Shown here piece by piece: positions 32,971-43,200 of a DNA stretch of 64,000 nt (the stretch's first letter is position 1; each line of letters starts with the position of its first letter). The notes under the pieces were generated by a model that worked only from the letters and a program-made list of their open reading frames with translations, did not search any database and had not been told where the DNA came from. The position numbers were made by a program, and so were the translations under genes. Location: contig CM055112.1 in assembly GCA_029204225.1 (NCBI GenBank), positions 43,843,200-43,907,199 on the forward strand. Direction: 5' to 3'. Origin of the DNA: Diphasiastrum complanatum (lineage: Eukaryota; Streptophyta; Lycopodiopsida; Lycopodiales; Lycopodiaceae).

Positions 32971-32978
32971 TATAAATA
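32971..32978 (+). promoter_or_regulatory. TATA box (TATAAATA)
   Basis: A consensus plant TATA box 190 bases upstream of the ATG at 33161. It lies 361 bases into the LTR-like sequence, close to the 335-340 base position of TATAAATAGG in the Gypsy-A LTR, so it may be the LTR promoter. Confidence 0.5.
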
Positions 32979-33160
32979 GACTTTATTTGATACAATATTA
33001 AAATCATGTCTATTTTTGAAAAACTTTTCCTTATGTAAGACCATTTTATCTCATTTTCAAGCACACATTTTTCTTGCTCTCTTGGCTTTCTTAGTTTCGG
33101 TAAATGCTTTGCACTTGCGCTCGTACTAATTGTCTTTCGTATTGTCTCATTACATTCACG

Positions 33161-33650
33161 ATGAATCCTTCGAAGGCAAAGTTGGCAAATCTATTGGCCG
33201 ACACAACATTTGTTGATGAAATAGATTGCATCTATGCTATGTTCACTGCCAGAATAGATACCCTAGTAACTCTACGTGCAAATAGTGATGATTTCAGGTA
33301 TGTAAGTGAGTTTATAGAATAGAACTTGATGTCTTACTCGGTAAGAATACTTGGCTACGATATTTCTTGGATTTTGTATAATTCGCTAACATATATATGG
33401 AAAGGAGATAGAGCTTTTGTTGCTTGACTCAACAGGTTTGTTAGCCACCTGGGATACGAGCACTTTTTGGAGTTAATGCACGATCAACAAGTAAATTTTA
33501 ATCTCAAAAGTGTAGGAAACAAGTTCTTGTCATGTGAAATTACTGTGATTTTTTTGTTGAATGAATTTCCTACAAATATCGCTGAAGAAAAACAGGATCC
33601 TAGTGTGAACGTCAGCGAAATGGAAGAGCAAAGGCTCCTCTTTCAATGTT
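33161..33650 (+). CDS. Candidate two-exon gene fragment, unrecognised
   Basis: Exon 1 (33161-33297) codes MNPSKAKLANLLADTTFVDE and ends in NSDDF plus AG. GTATGTAAGTG forms a good 5' splice site at 33298. A 138-base intron ends in CTCAACAG at 33435. Exon 2 restores the frame as R-FVSHLGYEHFLELMHDQQ and runs open through KSVGNKFLSCEITVIFLLNE and NVSEMEEQRL to about 33650, where Gypsy-A pol sequence on the other strand begins. The phase match across GT-AG and the TATA box upstream support a real gene start. The 3' part is missing or replaced. I do not recognise the protein, and splicing is inferred. Confidence 0.45.
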
Positions 33651-34419
33651 CAGAACTCTTCAATAATCTCAGAGAAACTCTGTGGATACTGATCCCTATT
33701 TGGATCCTCTGCTAGTACTTGTTCGTCTTTCTGCATTGATTCTCTTGAACTAGCCTCAACTCCTTCAACAACAAATAAATTATCGACCGTAGATAAATGA
33801 GTCTCTCCCACCAGTATGTAGTCTGGGAAAAGACTTGTCAAGTGTAAATCTTCTTCAGTTTCCTCCATCATTGGTTGAAATAACAATTCTTCAACCGTTT
33901 CCACACCTACCGGTCGTAGCGCTGAATCAATGCGTCCATGGTGCGTTTGCAATTGAATCTTTTTTCCTTTAGTAGGAATCATTACCACACTCGTTGTCCA
34001 ATCATGCACCGCCTTCACGGTTCTTAGCCAAGGCCTTCCCAACAACACCAGATACACATCCACCCCTTGCGGTAATTGTAACACAACAAAATTTCACAAA
34101 AATTCCACCCCTTTAATTTTAATCAGTACCTTCCAAATTTTGCCTACTAGCAAATCCCTTGTATGATTAGCCATACAGATGACTAATTGGCTCTTTTTAA
34201 GGGTATATTATGCGATCTCTTGTACGTATCTTCAAAAATGATATTAACACCTACTCCGCCATCAATTTGGACGCCCCGAATGTCTATACCTTGGATAGTA
34301 ATTTCCAACGTTGAAACAAAACCCTCTTCCGTAGATTGCACAATAGTATTTACCACCACTGAAGGTAAACCTTCTGGTAGCTTACATCTTGGTAACTTGG
34401 CAAAAATGGATTCCACCAA
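33650..34419 (-). pseudogene. Gypsy-A protease region
   Basis: Two frames. 34419-34183 reads KLPRCKLPEGLPSVVVNTIV, then IDIRGVQIDGGVGVNIIFED. DGG in place of the usual DSG/DTG of aspartic proteases is seen in several plant gypsy lineages. 34084-33650 reads GVDVYLVLLGRPWLRTVKAV and HDWTTSVVMIPTKGKKIQLQ, the conserved block after the protease, then an acidic stretch leading to SFSEIIEEF. Reverse transcriptase should follow but the element is cut at about 33650. Confidence 0.82.
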
Positions 34420-34455
34420 GTAGGGTGCAATCTAAATCAATTGCCCAACCGTAAA

Positions 34456-36070
34456 CTAGAATTTATAATTGCTAACAAAGCTAGCTATCTGATTAGCCAT
34501 GACATCGACTAATTTCCGAGAGGAATTTGGTCCTTGTGACTGATGCAACTGAGTCAACACCTCTTGAGTGACTTTGGCCATCTGACCCACAGCTGTATTA
34601 GATACCCGACTTGTACTCGGCCTTGCTTCCTCATTAGAAGCCTCCTGCCTTACAGCCTTTCCTTTGTTCTTGTGTTGAGTAACGGCTTGCACGTCTGTCA
34701 GTAATGTCTCCTCAACCGTCACCAGCTGCACAAGAGCTTGATGCTCTAGGATATGTACTCCTCCTTGATTCGGTTATTGGTTTAACCTCGGATTCTGATC
34801 ATTAAAACTAGTGTTGACCCATGGTGGGGGTAAACCACGTTCTAAATTACCAACGTGCTGACAAGGGTACATCGCACAATTAAAATAACGATGGCCCATT
34901 TGGTTACAAAAATTACATACATTGTCAGGCTGATTTTGATGATAGTGTATTTGTCATTGGAACGGCCATTGTGGCAGCTGGCCCTACATTATTGGCGGAC
35001 CCTATTGGTAAGCCATCAACTGCGGTTGCATTGGTGGCTGTTGCATTTGCGGTTCTTGTTGTTGGTGCGCTTGAACTGCAAATGCTCTGGTAGTTCTTAT
35101 TGCTTGTAATCTGCGACAGTCATTCGCCCAATGATTGTACGCATTACAAATAACACAAAACCGGGTACTATTCGGACATTCATTGATTAATGTCTTTCAT
35201 GATTACAATTTCTACAAAATTTAACATTCCCCTATCAGAATTATGTGGTAACCACATCATTATTCCAAATAGATACTTGCTCTTTAGCATTGACTTTCTC
35301 TTTATGCTATTTAGATTTTTTTTCATTATCCAAAGAGGAACTGTCATTCGATTCCATGGAAGTATCAAGACTCTGATCCGGTGCCTGAGTCCGAAGTTGA
35401 GAAACTGCTTCGTTGGTGGTGTCATCGGTGCTTACGATATTTCTTTCTACTATCCTCCTCTTTCAGCTGTCAAGCAACCTTCACAATGTGTTCCAACCGT
35501 TGTCCCTATAGAGATGTAGTTCCGCTGCAAAGAACCTTATGCAATCCATGCCTAAAATACTTTATGCGTGTACCGTCCATTAATGGCTCTTGTAGCTTTT
35601 TCTCCAAAAGGACCTCTGGACATAGGCTAGAACATCCGCCTTTTTTTTCTGCTTTATGGCTTGCAGTTTGTCCAAAATCTCTTCATCCTCATGCTCCTTA
35701 TGATATTGCTTCAAGAAGGCCCTTCACAACTCATCCCAGCACTAGAACTCCTGCAATTCGTACTACAAATACCACTGTAAAGCGTTCTCTTTCAACGTGG
35801 TCGGAAACAACTCCAATTTCCAAATATCCTCGGTTTCTCAATTCGCTTGGCAAACCACTGAAAATTGGTGAACACGCATGTTTGGGTGATCATGCTTTTG
35901 CCCTTAAAACATTGAGAAATTGCCGTCCGAGTCCGGCCTATCGAGACAGCCTCCATCTTTCCAAATCTGAACAACCAGCACTTGTAGACATTTGTAACCC
36001 CCTCTGATAACTCAACCCACAACTGAAAATTACTATCCAGAGTATGCAACCTCTAAAATTCATCCCGACA
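34456..36070 (-). pseudogene. Gypsy-A Gag with three zinc knuckles
   Basis: From 36070 leftwards: a capsid segment with ELFPTTLKENALQWYL near 35800, typical of plant gypsy Gag, then ILDKLQAIKQKK. Three CCHC-type knuckles follow: a broken CRNCNHERH (about 35190-35216), CVICNAYNHWANDC (35116-35156) and, after a glutamine-rich linker (AHQQQEPQMQQPPMQPQ), CNFCNQMGHRYFNC (34874-34917). The tail RGLPPPWVNTSFNDQNPRL to QMAKVTQEVLTQLHQSQG leads to the protease. Several stops break the frame. The part right of 35664 belongs to the large duplicated unit. Confidence 0.8.
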
Positions 36071-36500
36071 ACAAAACCAAAAATGTGTTAGGGGGTGTTT
36101 TAATCCCTTAACTACCTGGTCCTAATTATGGCAATAGAATCCTTAATAAACTATGAACAACTCCCCTAAAGCTAATTAGCGCATTTCTATACCGTAGTCC
36201 ATTGCAATAGTACAGAACAACCAATTAACAGAACATCGCTATTATAGAACCTAGAACTAACCCTAACTATCACAACAATATGTAGATACTGTAAGGAAAT
36301 AACACTGCTCAATTGCATTCCATAGTCTACTGCAAAACACCTAAAGCTATAGACTGACTAGCAAACATAATCAACATTGCCAAACACCTAAAATTACAGA
36401 CTGAACAACACACCGAGTCAACATTGCCACTGCTTAAGAGGTCTTAGGCAAGGAAATTCATCTTGCTGCCTGTGGTACAATATAGAATTCAGATTATTGA
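36071..36500 (-). other. Gypsy-A leader
   Basis: Non-coding sequence between LTR and gag, present again at 55620-56055 and, inverted, at 21326-21600. I could not find a convincing tRNA primer site next to the LTR edge (GTTTTAAATGTTCAATAATC on the minus strand). Confidence 0.6.
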
Positions 36501-36504
36501 ACAT

Positions 36505-36820
36505 TTAAAACGCTCGGCTCTCACCCTTAGTCTTTTGAACATACTACTGTCTAAATAGTGTAAAATCCAAAAGCCCCCAGTCCGACTCCAAATGTCCTAT
36601 TTATGCTTCTGTGAGGATACCACAATATAGTATCCCAACCCTTTGTAATAACCACAAGTGTTTGGTTTAGCTTCGCATAGAGACCACATGGAAACCGCAG
36701 TTGACGACCTTGCGGTCACTTACGATTATTCGACTTCCTCCCGAATATGACAAAATGTTAACTAACCTATCAACTTTAACTTCATAATTGTCCTACCATG
36801 ATGTCTCCTAACATGAACCA
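36505..36820 (-). mobile_element. Gypsy-A 5' LTR, truncated
   Basis: Matches 6084-6400 of the complete LTR (AAAACGCTCGGCTCTC... to TGTCTCCTAACATG) and then breaks off, losing its outer 100 or so bases. Its place upstream of the minus-strand gag makes it the 5' LTR. Confidence 0.75.
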
Positions 36821-37029
36821 AAAATGCTTGGTCGAATACGTGATAATTACTATGATGAAGACGATGATTCCAAGATATTGTTCAAGACTGAGGGGACCCC
36901 TTCGGCATGGGCTATACTGGCCAAATTTGTGCCGGTCACACTTAGATCTAATCCACTTCTCCTAGAAAACATACACAATATTGCATAAAACTTTGAAAAT
37001 TAGCTCGATTTTGCGTGCTGAAAAATCGG
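36821..37029 (+). other. Junction of coding piece and shared CGGCTAAC block
   Basis: 36825-36890 is another copy of the coding piece EPKMLG-like...NYYDEDDDSKILFKTE. From 36893 a block starting GGGGACCCCTTCGGC and ending AAAAATCGGCTAAC follows. That block recurs at 46467-46597 and 56453-56593. Its nature is unknown. Confidence 0.5.
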
Positions 37030-37340
37030 CTAACAAACATCCTGGCGTGGTGGGAGGTTCAGCCCTCCAAATTTTTTTCTTTTAAAAGTTTTTTTTAGAG
37101 CTGAACCTCCTGTCGCAGTTTGAGGTTCAGCCCCTCAATTTCTTTTCTTTTCAAAAACATTTTAGGGCTAAACCTCTTGCCATGGTGGGAGGTTCATCCC
37201 CTCAAATTTTTTTATCGTAAAAACATTTTAGAGCTGAACCTCCCATCACGGCGGGAGGTTCGACCCCTCAAATTTTTTACTTCTATAAAAACACCATGAG
37301 GGGCTAAGCCTCCAGCCACAACGTGAGGTTCAGCTTTAAA
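37030..37340. repeat. GAACCTCC/GGAGGTTC hairpin repeat array, unit 1
   Basis: Five units of about 75-80 bases. Each contains an inverted repeat such as GAGCTGAACCTCCCATCACG followed by GCGGGAGGTTCGACCCCTC, joined by AAATTTTTTT and AAAACATTTTA spacers. Each unit can form a stem of 8-13 pairs. A further half-unit lies at 37722-37755 beyond the minisatellite. The same array is at 56590-56900. Confidence 0.85.
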
Positions 37341-37427
37341 AAAAATTTCTTTGAAAAAAGAAAAAAAAATGAAGTTCCTCTTCAAAGGGATTCATGAATA
37401 GAGGCTTTCACAGATACTGCTTCCATA

Positions 37428-37756
37428 ATGCATGTTATAGAAGCCACAGATCAAGCATTGGAATCTAACACAAGAAATGTATTACGGGAGTCAACACTTC
37501 TAGTAGCAGATTTAGTGCCTCTACTTGTGGAGTCAACATCTCTAGTAGACGAGTCAGGACCACGAGGAGAGGGGTCAACACTTCTATTAGAGAAACCCGA
37601 AGCGAACCGACTGATATTCGTCATGATCAAATCCATGGTCCACTCAACCCAATTCAAAACGAAACCATTGATAGCTTTAATAGTAGCCTCAACCAACGCA
37701 TCATTGAGAAACAAAAATGGGGTAGGCTGAACCTCTGGCCATGGTGGGAGGTGCAA
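37428..37756 (-). CDS. Unrecognised frame over a 42-bp minisatellite
   Basis: Both strands are open for about 100 codons. The minus frame reads HLPPWPEVQPTPFLFLNDAL, a hydrophobic middle (GFVLNWVEWTMDLIMTNISR), then a 14-residue repeat RSVDPSPRGPDSST / RDVDSTSRGTKSAT / RSVDSRN, encoded by a 42-bp tandem repeat (about 37483-37590). The plus frame reads the same repeat as ESTLLVADLVPLLVE. The unit is kept open in the second duplication copy (57006-57269). The openness may come from the repeat rather than selection. I recognise neither protein. Confidence 0.25.
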
Positions 37757-37760
37757 ATCC

Positions 37761-37763
<3 letters not shown>

Positions 37764-37792
<29 letters not shown>
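37764..37792. repeat. TA microsatellite
   Basis: An uninterrupted TA run of about 29 bases. The matching run in unit 2 (57319-57350) is longer. Confidence 0.95.
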
Positions 37793-37798
<6 letters not shown>

Positions 37799-38096
37799 AT
37801 AACATTTGTTTTATTTTAAGGAATTCTATCCCTTCCTCAAACTAAAAACTCTTTGAAACGTTTCTATTTACAAAATAAAAAATACACATGCATTAGTATT
37901 TAGAATGAATATTACCATAGAATATTTTGAATATGTTAAACAGAGATAATCCAAAGTACTCTAAGAAAATATTAAGGAAAACTAGCTTACTTTTGATAAG
38001 GAATGTGAGTAAAAACTAAAATGACTTTGAAGAGCACCAAAAACTAAGCTCCAGTGGACTTCATGTGAAGCCTTTGTTGTAATATCCACTAAATCA

Positions 38097-40713
38097 ATTG
38101 GCGAGTCCGAATTCTCCATGGACAATGTTGAAATTCTTTGTGTCATCCGTGGTATCTACCTTCAAGACGAATTTTTTTTCGACAGAGCTGAGTTTATGAC
38201 TCGCAGCCAAGATGGCTCTAAGCATCATGTTATTTTGTCTTGTGTGGACACTGCACATTTTACTGTTGAGCCACCAACTCATGACTCAAATGAATCTACT
38301 CATAACTATGAGGGTTCCGTTGATGGCCCTATGTAACAAACATAAGCTATTAATGAATGCTGATGGAATACAAAGTGTGTTTTTTGATGCCGCAATTATT
38401 GGATCTGCTGCAGTTTCTATGATTGAAGATGTAACAGAAATGGAAATTGTTCCAATGGAGCCGAGAGTGGATCAATTGGGAATGTTATCCGGCTCATATT
38501 GCAATGTATCTGATGATGAACGGCATATGGTCAAGGAAGAGCAAGTCCCTGAGTTTGAGGGTGATGCAAATGTCAATCTCGACAATTTTGTAATTGTTGA
38601 CATCGGATACATATGAGATAAAAATACTATGTTCCGGATGGAAAGCAAAAATATCCAGTGTGCCTCACTCTTCACGAACCAACGAGCTTTGGATCACTCG
38701 TTCGCTGGTGATTCGAGCAACCCAAAAGTCCACCACCTGCATCGATGAACGTCACTTTGAGGCCAATTTCATTCAAGAAAGATGACCAGGATGAAATTAC
38801 TTTCGAAGGACCAATTATGTTTAAAAAGATGTATAGCGAATTCATGCATGTTGATAGAGCAGAGAATGAGCAGGTCTACACAAACACTTACCGCAAGGAG
38901 GTGGATCTCAATCCTGGATCCAGATTGGATGGATTGTGCTAAAATTGCTTTTTGTTATATTGTATTTTTGAACCTATCGACGGTCAACATTTTTGTTATG
39001 CATGTAATGAATTGGCAAAGGTTGCATTGAATCAAAATAGGATACATCCTGGGATATTTGATGCCACTTTTAGGTCCGTGCATGCCAAGATATGTATATT
39101 CAAGAATGCATCTTGTTACATTCTTGAATCTGACAGACTCAATCACGAGCCGGAAGAGAAGAGAAAAGAGAGCAGTATACCAGAAATCATGGACTGTGCA
39201 TGTGATCTATGGATCTCATTGAGTTGACCACACTTTGTTAGAGGATTGAAGCTAAATTTTGAGCAATAGTTGAGAACATTTTATCTCGGTTTGCACGGGG
39301 TCCTTGGCAATAGCATTGCTGGACTTTTGTCAGTACAACACACGTTTACATCGTTGTATGACAAATTTGAGAAGTACACAATAATAATCTTTTGTTCAGA
39401 TGAAGCATTCAACAATTTCATGCAAGTCATGAAATCTTATGTGAATGATTGGATCTCCTACGACGAACCTGCATTGGGATCGAGGAAGACAAAAAACAAA
39501 GCCATACCTATTCGGTTGTTCAGATGTTTGAGGTATATGTCGGACGCCATGTGCAATCGTATCCTAAAGAAGCTTGTAAATGAAGAATTGTATTTTGGAA
39601 GAAAAAACAAAGAAAAACGCATTGATGAAAGAGTTCTCTTGATGGTTCGTGAGATGGCTGCACTAAGTGTTGTAAAGTATTTGCTTACTACAGAAGAAGA
39701 CTTGCCTTCAGATATGGATTACAACAAACAACTCTCAAAAGTCATTGATCTGACTTTTTGTCGAAATTGGGTTGGAGCACACTATGGCAAAGGAAAAGGT
39801 ATAACTTCAAAATTGACTAGTGTTACACCTAAACCCTTGAGAGTGGTTGTAGAAATATAAAACAAAAATATCTTGCCGCCCACAATATTGAGCATGACAC
39901 TAGGAACTCTAGTAACACCGAATGGAGGCTTTTCTATAACGTAAAAACTTCTAAAAACGTGGAGGCCATCTATTGTGGAATCAAGTTTTATGACACTTCC
40001 TTCTTCGCTATGGGAGCGTCCCACATTGTATATATTTAATAACTTGGAGTTTCTAGATTTTATTTACATTTTGTCAATGGTGCGCCACTGTTTTTTGACA
40101 ACTCTCATGCCACAGCACAAAGTCTATGTGATTGTTCTCTTTTTGGATCACAATAGAAAAAGAAGGTATCAAATCAAGCATCAAAGCAATGTGTGATGTA
40201 TGGTGTTCTATTTTTTAAGGTTACTACAAACTGGCAACTCCTTTGAAAGAGAACAATATAATTGTTCCAAATTTGCACCCTATTCTATTTGTTCTCTACA
40301 ATGCTAAGTCCCCGAATGATGTCAACGAGTGCATGCAAAGCAAATTCAAACTCTTGAGGTTGTGTTTTGAGGATAGTGGAAAATCGACAAAACATTTTGT
40401 GTCATGTAAGCTAGATCACAAAAAGAAAGCAAAGCATTGGCGAGGTGTGAGCAGCATTATTGAATCCTTTTGTGCTCCAAGTTGGTCTGTGTCCTTATAT
40501 AGAATGTCATATTGTGTGGCAAAGCTCATGAACAACATCGGTTGGACTATGGTGACTATCAATATTCCAAAAAGTATAGATATGACTCACTCCTTTCTAG
40601 CACATCAAGACCGTTTGGAATCACCTCTAGATACAGATTCATCTGAAGACTCAAATTATGGGTTTGAGGATTCTGATGAGAGATATATGGATATAAATGT
40701 AGAGATGTTATAG
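38097..40713 (+). pseudogene. Large unrecognised degenerate coding region, unit 1
   Basis: About 2.6 kb of plus-strand code in shifting frames. In order: EFSMDNVEILCVIRGIYLQD, FFFDRAEFMTRSQDG; SKHHVILSCVDTAHFTVEPP; an acidic stretch with DDERHMVKEEQVPEFEG; KYYVPDGKQKYPVCLTLHEP; ITFEGPIMFKKMYSEFMHVD; IFEPIDGQHFCYACNELAKV; HGVLGNSIAGLLSVQHTFTS; FRCLRYMSDAMCNRILKKLV; IDLTFCRNWVGAHYGKGKG; NGAPLFFDNSHATAQSLCD; PLKENNIIVPNLHPILFVLY; and an acidic end SPLDTDSSEDSNYGFEDSDE. Most stops are shared with unit 2, so decay began before the duplication. I do not recognise the family, and it matches no retroelement domain I know. Confidence 0.5.
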
Positions 40714-42568
40714 TTTGTATTGGTGGTTATGCCTAAATCATCAAGGCAAGTAAGTACTTAATACCTCAATTGGTAGGGGTTGTTACTGCTAATTTTGACA
40801 ATATAACAAAGGAATACAGTTTGAAAAAAAAACTGTGATTAAAGTGTCCTTTCTTGATGAATGTTATACACTTTTTAAATGATTTGAAAAGGATTTTTAA
40901 CATATAATATGTATATGGAAAGTTTTCTAATATTTTATGTATGCTTGAGTTTTATAGTACACAATTGTGTCACACCCAATTGAAACGTGGTTTATGTACT
41001 ATCAAATTGTCAAATCTTTGAAATTAAACAATGTCTCAAAATTCTCAAGTCCATTTTTTAATATTAATTGATACTATGTTGTAGCTTTCGGGTATCCTTT
41101 AGCCATGGTGTGTCTCTTGGTTTGCCCCTCGGCCTAGGAGGAGGTGGTGGATTTCATTGGCCTCCTTGAATAGGGATAGCCCCATGGTGTATACGCGCAG
41201 TTTGTTTCCTACGCACTATCAGAACCCAATAGCGGATTAGCGCGCGCGTAGAGATCTCCCAGACTCATATGACAAGTCCAAGTGCGTCAAACCGATATCA
41301 CAATATATTATAAATGTTGAGCTATCAATAGTGAATGGGTGCACTGATACTGCATACAAATCCAAATGATCAAAAACTGAAAGCAAATTTTTTATGAATC
41401 GTGCAGTTGATAATATAGTGCCAAAATCACTAATCATTGTTGTCATAGTGGTTAGATCGATGCATGGGTATAAATTCCAAATCTAAAATTATATGCAATA
41501 TCAAATCATTAATAAATGTCCTAGATGAAGTAGATACTGGTATAGGAGTTGAAGCTGAAGCTTCGATTATCACATTAGGGGAAATATGGGCTCAAAACCC
41601 AAAAATATTGAAAATGAATATGAAAGTTGGCTGAGATGAGAAAATCGTTGTACCATTAATGTATATGCATTGTCAAATCATGGTTAACAAGGTTAACAAG
41701 AGTTAATTCGTGGCGGCAAAATAGACTAGTGTTTTAAATTTACGCCAACACATTTTCTCAGATTCATGGCTTTTTGTCTATGCTAATTTCCAGATTCATA
41801 GTTCATTGTTTCGGATTTTTGCATGCACATTACGAATGGCGCCATCAAGGAAGCCGTGCTCCTCAATCGACTCTGTGCTTCTATTCAACAAGACAGATGA
41901 TAATGGATTATGGGTGCCAAGAAAATATTCAAAAAACTCTTGGGTTTTGATGCATCCATCATCAATAGGAGGATTTTGAAAAAGCAAAAAGTCAAAACTA
42001 TCATTTCGATCTTATTGGAACACTAGAATTTTGGATTTTGGAACATCATCAGGAGGAAAATCTATTTCTGAAAATCTAGTCCAACATGTATATATGCATT
42101 TAGAGATAAATGCGCAAGGATTCCACCATCAGGATCGCAAAAAAAAGCAACTATGAGTATTGATATTTTGGATAGTTAGATTTTTGTTATTCATATATGT
42201 CTAATAGTAAACTTGCCAATATGATCATTTTTCTCTTGCAGATTTATATCCATCAACATAAATGAATGGGAGTCAAGTGGATCTTTAGCAGATGTGTTAG
42301 ATGTTATTGTTACGACATTTCCCACTTAGGGGATCAAAGCTAGGGGAACACAACATAACATAATACAGCACCACTATGCGTTCAGTGTCGTGCTGTTACG
42401 AGAATGGTCGTACACGTCTCAAACACAAAGCTAACTAGGGTATCCCTGACATGTTCTATCGACCAAGCCGTACCTCTATAGCTAATAGAGGTTGTCCAAG
42501 CCTCATTAGACATAGCCTATAAAGGGTTATACTCCTTTTCCCAGTCTTCTTGAAACTCACGACCTGCA
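40714..42568. other. Mostly unassigned sequence, unit 1
   Basis: 40581-41106 is the 526-bp piece missing from unit 2. 41107-41240 is unusually GC-rich (GLPLGLGGGGGFHWPP on the plus strand, then GCGCGCGCG). 41796-41987 minus has the short frame NPPIDDGCIKTQEFFEYFLG, conserved in unit 2 at 61498-61689. 42225-42240 (TTTTTCTCTTGCAG) looks like a 3' splice site, but I could not connect exons. No mobile-element ends are seen. Confidence 0.4.
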
Positions 42569-42946
42569 CTAATGATATCTTGCTCGCTTGCGAAGTTCCA
42601 GAGCTACCTCCTTCTCGTATTCTTCTCGAGGATGTCTTCCAGAATTCTTGATGATATCATTTAAGTTTCCTAACACATACTCTGGCAATGGATCGGGAAG
42701 CCCTAGATGCAATTCAGTATATTGGGTAAAGGATCCTCCTAACTCTTTCCACGTAGAATTTTCACTCAACTCATACACTATAAGGGAACTACAGTCGGCA
42801 TTATGTCTAACTCTGAACAATCTATCTCCAACTAGGAGATGTCTATGGAAATCCCTGGAATAGAAATAATGATAAACCCTTCCATTTCTACTCAACTGGC
42901 AGAATTCACCTGGTAGAGCTAGCTCTTGTAATCCTAACCCAGTCAT
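42569..42946 (-). CDS. Unrecognised downstream frame of an overlapping pair, unit 1
   Basis: 125 codons starting at the ATG that overlaps the stop of the upstream frame by four bases (ATGA, 42943-42946): TGLGLQELALPGEFCQLSRN, VYHYFYSRDFHRHLLVGDRL, then YTELHLGLPDPLPEYVLGNL and EEYEKEVALELRKRARYH. It is mostly polar with no membrane segment. In unit 2 the protein differs at only a few residues, although its ATG has become ATA. Either the two frames were once one gene split by a small indel, or they are a true overlapping pair. No family recognised. Confidence 0.4.
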   Translation of the reverse strand: MTGLGLQELALPGEFCQLSRNGRVYHYFYSRDFHRHLLVGDRLFRVRHNADCSSLIVYELSENSTWKELGGSFTQYTELHLGLPDPLPEYVLGNLNDIIKNSGRHPREEYEKEVALELRKRARYH

Positions 42947-43200
42947 AACAATTCAGGCCCAGATCTTGTCCTAATAGCGCATTGAAATTCTATGGAGCGT
43001 GTTGCTACCAAGACCCATGAGTTGTTCATTCTGATGTACACAGCTGTTTTGACTCTAAGTCCCTCATTATCAACTTCAATGGCTAAATCCCCAGCCCTTA
43101 CAATTCCAATGGTGGTGTCTAATGATATCAGTTCTAGTGAAGCCCATCCAATTATTCTGACTACGGGACAATACCTCCTTGGGTTTGAGGTGTAGGCCAT
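42943..43200 (-). CDS. Unrecognised upstream frame of an overlapping pair, unit 1
   Basis: 85 codons: AYTSNPRRYCPVVRIIGWAS, ELISLDTTIGIVRAGDLAIE, then VKTAVYIRMNNSWVLVATRS and FQCAIRTRSGPELL. Alternating hydrophobic residues suggest beta strands. In unit 2 a 4-base deletion near 62756 shifts the frame, so only this copy is open. The stop TGA overlaps the start of the next frame. I considered viral movement or coat proteins but saw no motif that would support either. Confidence 0.4.
   Translation of the reverse strand: MAYTSNPRRYCPVVRIIGWASLELISLDTTIGIVRAGDLAIEVDNEGLRVKTAVYIRMNNSWVLVATRSIEFQCAIRTRSGPELL

Noticed and set aside
35381-36007. 208-codon plus-strand frame over Gypsy-A gag
   Set aside because: It is the antisense shadow of the Gag region on the minus strand, which carries the real motifs.
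36893-36910. GGGGACCCCTTCGGC as a Mutator-type terminal inverted repeat
   Set aside because: I found no inverted partner (GCCGAAGGGGTCCC) in the window and no target duplication.
42569-43200. Plant virus movement or coat protein
   Set aside because: The two frames have a beta-rich look, but no diagnostic residues could be matched, so no viral identity is claimed.
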